From: Yunchengibacter salinarum
GTDB lineage: Bacteria; Pseudomonadota; Alphaproteobacteria; Sphingomonadales; Kordiimonadaceae
Assembly: GCF_037658235.1 (NCBI RefSeq)
Contig: NZ_JBBJLN010000010.1
Location: 1 to 64,000, forward strand
Direction: 5' to 3'
DNA length: 64,000 nucleotides
The notes below the pieces were generated by a model. The model was not told the DNA's origin. It ran no database searches and saw only the letters and a list, made by a program, of their open reading frames with translations. Both the position numbers and the translations under genes were made by a program. This document shows positions 61,184 to 64,000 of the stretch, piece after piece. Within the stretch, counting starts at the first letter, position 1; each line of letters begins with the position of its first letter.

Positions 61184-63079
61184 TCATGATGGCCGAATCT
61201 GACGGACCCGGCGGCGGCGCAGCCAGAACCGCACCAGCCCGGCCAGCACCACCAGAAGCGGCACAAGGGCGATATTGATGGCCGCCAGTCGGCCCCCCAG
61301 CCTTTCGATATCCTGCCTGAGCGACCGCTTCACCGCCCTGAGCTGTTGCCGCGTTTCCAGCAGACGGTCACGGAAGCGGTCCAGTTCCGCCTGCGCCTCG
61401 GGGGAAAAGACCTCGCCGGTCTCCCCCCGGCTCTGCTCCAGGGCGCGAATGCGCTGCTCGGTGGCCTCAAGCTGCTCCTGAAGCGCCTGCTCCCGCTCCA
61501 GATAGCGGGCCTCGGCCCGGCGGCGCAGGGCATCCACCTTTTCAAACGGACGCTTTGACACCCCGCGCGACCGCAGGCCGAGAAGCGCCTCGGACCCGGC
61601 CATCTGCTCCGCCAGGTTCAGGATGAAAGAGCCATTGCCGCTCACCGGCACGCTCACACGCTCGCCGAAATAATCCTGTGTCTGCACCCAGAAGCGGTCG
61701 TCCAGCATGTCGCTGTCCGCGATCACGGCCAGGTTCACATCGCCGGATCGGGGGGGATCGCCGCCGGCTTCGGGATAGGCGGACGGCGCCGTACCCGTAA
61801 GCCGGGCCGCCAGTGTATAGCGCTGACCGCTGCCCTCGAACTGCCGCAGCAGGGCATCCGGGTCCGGCTGCCCGGCGGCGCGGTCCACATCCATCAGGGC
61901 GGCATTCATGCTGGAACGGATCAGCGGTTGAAGCCGGGTTTCGGCCCCGTCCACCGCTTCCAGCGCGCCCACCGTGGCAAAGGTGACATTATCCAGCGGG
62001 CCGGTGACCACATCCGACTGATCGAGCGCGTCGCCGGTGGGGGCCACCCAGAACAGATAGTCCTTCACGGAATCCGGCCCGTAACCGCCCATGGACACCT
62101 TCTGGGCAAAGGTGCGGTCGGCCACCACCTTGCCATCCGTCAGCCGCACGCCCCAGGCATCCAGCAGGGGGCCCAGATCACTGCCCCGCACGCCGTCACC
62201 GGGCCGCCCGGCGCCAAGGCTTTCGGCGTGCGGGTCCACCATCACGATGGCCTTGCCGCCCGACAGCACATAGCGCTCGATCGCCTTGTACTGGCGCGTT
62301 TCCATGGCGCCGGGATGGGCGATCATCAGCACGTCGGTGGCATTCGGGATGGCATCGAAATCGTCCGGAAGGGTCTCCACCTCGAACAGTTCCGTCAGCC
62401 GCTCGAAGATCACATAAGGGGCCGACTGGCCGTTCATCATGGCCTGCGGCCCGCCATGACCGGTGGACAGCGGCAACCGGCTGATCAGGGTAAGCTGTTT
62501 CGCATCCCGCACCTGAAGGCCGGAGATCATGCGGGCCACGTCATATTCCAGAAAACGCTCCCGCTCCTGCGCGAAGAAGGGAATCACCTCCTCCCCGTCC
62601 AGCGTGTTGCGGGCCACCAGCCCCAGATAGAGCGTGGAGCCGTCCTGAAGGGGCACGCCGTTCAGGCCCGCCGCCACGGCCCGGTCCTCCGCGCGGGAGA
62701 AGGGCTCCGGCGTGACCACGTCCAGCGTCACCTTGTCCGGCGCTTCGGCCCTGATGGCGCGCAGCATATCCCGCACGCGCTTGCCATAGGCCAGCAGCCC
62801 CGGATAATTGGATGCCAGCCCTTCGGAGAAGTAAAAGGTCAGCCGCACCGGCTCTTCCAGCCCGTCCAGCACCTGTTCGGTGCCGCCGGACAGCGAATAC
62901 AACCCGTTTTCCGTCAGGTCCAGCCGGGCGCCGCGCAGATAGCGATCCGATATCACCGTGACCGACAGGAAAAGCAGCACCGCCAGAGTCATCATGACGG
63001 CAGGCCGGCTGAACAGCCCGCCCCTGCGCCCGGCGCCCTTTTGCCCGCCCGTATCCTGTTGCGTATCCACCTCGGTCAT
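61184..63079 (-). CDS. GldG-like ABC transporter auxiliary protein
   Basis: A 631-residue protein with one N-terminal membrane span (VMMTLAVLLFLSVTVISD), a periplasmic ABC_transp_aux domain (PF09822 pattern: LDLTENGLYSLSGGTEQVLDGLEEPVRLTFYFSE; GGKAIVMVDPHAESLG), a coiled coil near 520-590 and a final membrane span (INIALVPLLVVLAGLVRFWL). It is the partner of a GldF-type permease and GldA-type ATPase. In Bacteroidetes this complex supports gliding; in proteobacteria its substrate is unknown. The ATG shares one base with the permease stop (TGATG). Confidence 0.88.
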   Translation of the reverse strand: MTEVDTQQDTGGQKGAGRRGGLFSRPAVMMTLAVLLFLSVTVISDRYLRGARLDLTENGLYSLSGGTEQVLDGLEEPVRLTFYFSEGLASNYPGLLAYGKRVRDMLRAIRAEAPDKVTLDVVTPEPFSRAEDRAVAAGLNGVPLQDGSTLYLGLVARNTLDGEEVIPFFAQERERFLEYDVARMISGLQVRDAKQLTLISRLPLSTGHGGPQAMMNGQSAPYVIFERLTELFEVETLPDDFDAIPNATDVLMIAHPGAMETRQYKAIERYVLSGGKAIVMVDPHAESLGAGRPGDGVRGSDLGPLLDAWGVRLTDGKVVADRTFAQKVSMGGYGPDSVKDYLFWVAPTGDALDQSDVVTGPLDNVTFATVGALEAVDGAETRLQPLIRSSMNAALMDVDRAAGQPDPDALLRQFEGSGQRYTLAARLTGTAPSAYPEAGGDPPRSGDVNLAVIADSDMLDDRFWVQTQDYFGERVSVPVSGNGSFILNLAEQMAGSEALLGLRSRGVSKRPFEKVDALRRRAEARYLEREQALQEQLEATEQRIRALEQSRGETGEVFSPEAQAELDRFRDRLLETRQQLRAVKRSLRQDIERLGGRLAAINIALVPLLVVLAGLVRFWLRRRRVRQIRPS

Positions 63080-63816
63080 CAGCCGGCCTCCCGCTTGATT
63101 TCCACCACCACCCGGTTGATCCAGAGCCAGAGCGCGATCATGCCCAGAAAGAAGATCAGGTCATTGGCCGTGACCACGCCCTTGCGGATGGTTTCGAAAT
63201 GGCTGAGAAAAGACAGGTTCGCCACCGCCAGGGTGATCTGGTCCGGCGCGATGGCGCGCACCCCTTCCAGCACCATGGGCAGGCCGCTGACCAGGAACAG
63301 GAAGCACACCATGACCGACAGGATGAAGGCCACCACCTGATTGCGCGTCATGGCGGACATGGCCGCGCCAATGGCCAGATAGCTGGCCGCCATCAGCAGC
63401 GAGCCCAGATAGCCGGTAACGATCACCCCGTGATCCGGGTCACCCAGCCAGGCCACGGTGATCCATATGGGAAAGGTCAGCGCCAGCGCCAGCGCCGCAA
63501 AGGTCAGCGCGGCCAGATATTTGCCCAGCACCACGGCCCCGGCCGGCAATGGCAGGGTCAACAGAAGCTCCATGGTGCCCGACCGGCGCTCCTCCGCCCA
63601 CAGCCGCATGGCAATGGCGGGAATGAAGAACAGGTAAAGCCATGGATGATAGCTGAAAAAGGGGGTCAGGTCCGCCTGCTCGCGCTCGAAGAACTGGCCC
63701 ACATAAAAGGTGAACAGACCTTGCAGAACCAGAAAGATCACCAGATAGACATACGCCAGCGGGGTGTTGAAATAACTGGCAAATTCGCGTCTGAAAACCG
63801 TACCAACCGCTGTCAT
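63079..63816 (-). CDS. ABC-2 type permease (GldF/NosY-like)
   Basis: A 245-residue inner-membrane protein with six predicted membrane helices, starting VFRREFASYFNTPLAYVYLVIFLVLQGLF and containing PAIAMRLWAEERRSGTMELLLTLPL, the cytoplasmic coupling segment typical of ABC-2 permeases of the GldF type. It pairs with the ATPase gene, whose stop overlaps this start by ATGA, and the GldG-like gene. Confidence 0.9.
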   Translation of the reverse strand: MTAVGTVFRREFASYFNTPLAYVYLVIFLVLQGLFTFYVGQFFEREQADLTPFFSYHPWLYLFFIPAIAMRLWAEERRSGTMELLLTLPLPAGAVVLGKYLAALTFAALALALTFPIWITVAWLGDPDHGVIVTGYLGSLLMAASYLAIGAAMSAMTRNQVVAFILSVMVCFLFLVSGLPMVLEGVRAIAPDQITLAVANLSFLSHFETIRKGVVTANDLIFFLGMIALWLWINRVVVEIKREAG

Positions 63817-64000
63817 GCCGCGTGCTCCTCACTCTCACCACGGGTCAGGCTGAAAAACACGTCGTCCAGCCGCCCGCCTTCAATGGCGAACTGGTCCACA
63901 TCCCAGCCATAGCGCTCCACCGCCTCGGCCACGGGGGCGGAAATATCACCGCGATCGCCCGACAGGGCGGTCAGCCGCACCACGGCACCTTCATGGCTTT
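63813..64000 (-). CDS. ABC transporter ATPase, C-terminal end only (partial)
   Basis: The last 61 codons of a gene whose start lies beyond the right edge. The end reads WDVDQFAIEGGRLDDVFFSLTRGESEEHAA; the VDQ...EGGRLDDVFFSLT pattern is the usual C-terminal tail of ABC-2 type ATPases. The nucleotide-binding motifs are outside the window, so the call rests on this tail and on the coupled permease gene. Confidence 0.8.
   Translation of the reverse strand, partial: SHEGAVVRLTALSGDRGDISAPVAEAVERYGWDVDQFAIEGGRLDDVFFSLTRGESEEHAA

Overview
The window reads as chromosomal DNA from a GC-rich member of the Alphaproteobacteria. The evidence is gene content and order: hisS-prfA-prmC followed by a DUF4167 gene, comF-grxC-nitrilase-DUF1178 beside ubiG and lysC, mutT/argJ next to secA, and aroK-aroB-corC divergent from xerD and near accA. 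The genus cannot be fixed from sequence reading alone. Two large TonB-dependent receptors point to an outer membrane specialised in nutrient uptake. No tRNA, rRNA, CRISPR array, transposase or prophage was seen.

Layout. 1-2953: a small ORF, an M23 murein endopeptidase and a secreted coiled-coil protein. 3138-16197: two related TonB-dependent receptors (both +) bracket an enzyme block. The block holds a SAM methyltransferase, a TPR-sulfotransferase, a prolyl-hydroxylase-like 2OG-Fe(II) oxygenase, a TPR protein with a second type of 2OG oxygenase, and a protein ending in a degenerate receiver domain. This block is the best candidate here for an undescribed system, possibly chemical tailoring of surface proteins or of a transported ligand. 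16198-16593: terminators and a duplicated 117-bp REP-like palindromic element. 16594-25961: clpB, then DUF4167, prmC, prfA, hisS, ispG and a RodZ-like gene, all on the minus strand. 26240-34690: ptsP (EI-Ntr), a nitronate monooxygenase-like gene, lysC, divergent ubiG, DUF1178, nitrilase, grxC and comF. 34816-38813: a methyltransferase, an AT-rich DUF2971 gene that looks acquired, a small coiled protein, mutT and argJ.

39257-45029: secA (with two SEC-C zinc motifs), an AhpD-like protein, two secreted orphans and nrdB. 45060-48388: nrdA, a control region with two perfect DnaA boxes and possible NrdR boxes, and accA. 48622-54079: an Ntn-hydrolase acylase overlapping xerD, a large exported protein and a newly called 46-residue membrane protein. 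54285-57399: aroK, aroB and corC, joined by ATGA overlaps. 57402-57788: a second AT-rich orphan. 57868-64000: htpG with an excellent sigma-32 promoter, then a Gld-type ABC export operon (DUF4340, GldG-like, permease, ATPase) that runs off the right edge.

Most of the window is housekeeping: translation termination, protein folding and secretion, isoprenoid, shikimate, arginine, lysine, fatty-acid and deoxynucleotide synthesis. Tight 1-4 bp overlaps show translational coupling in several operons. Accessory character is concentrated in the receptor-bracketed enzyme block and the two AT-rich single-gene insertions.
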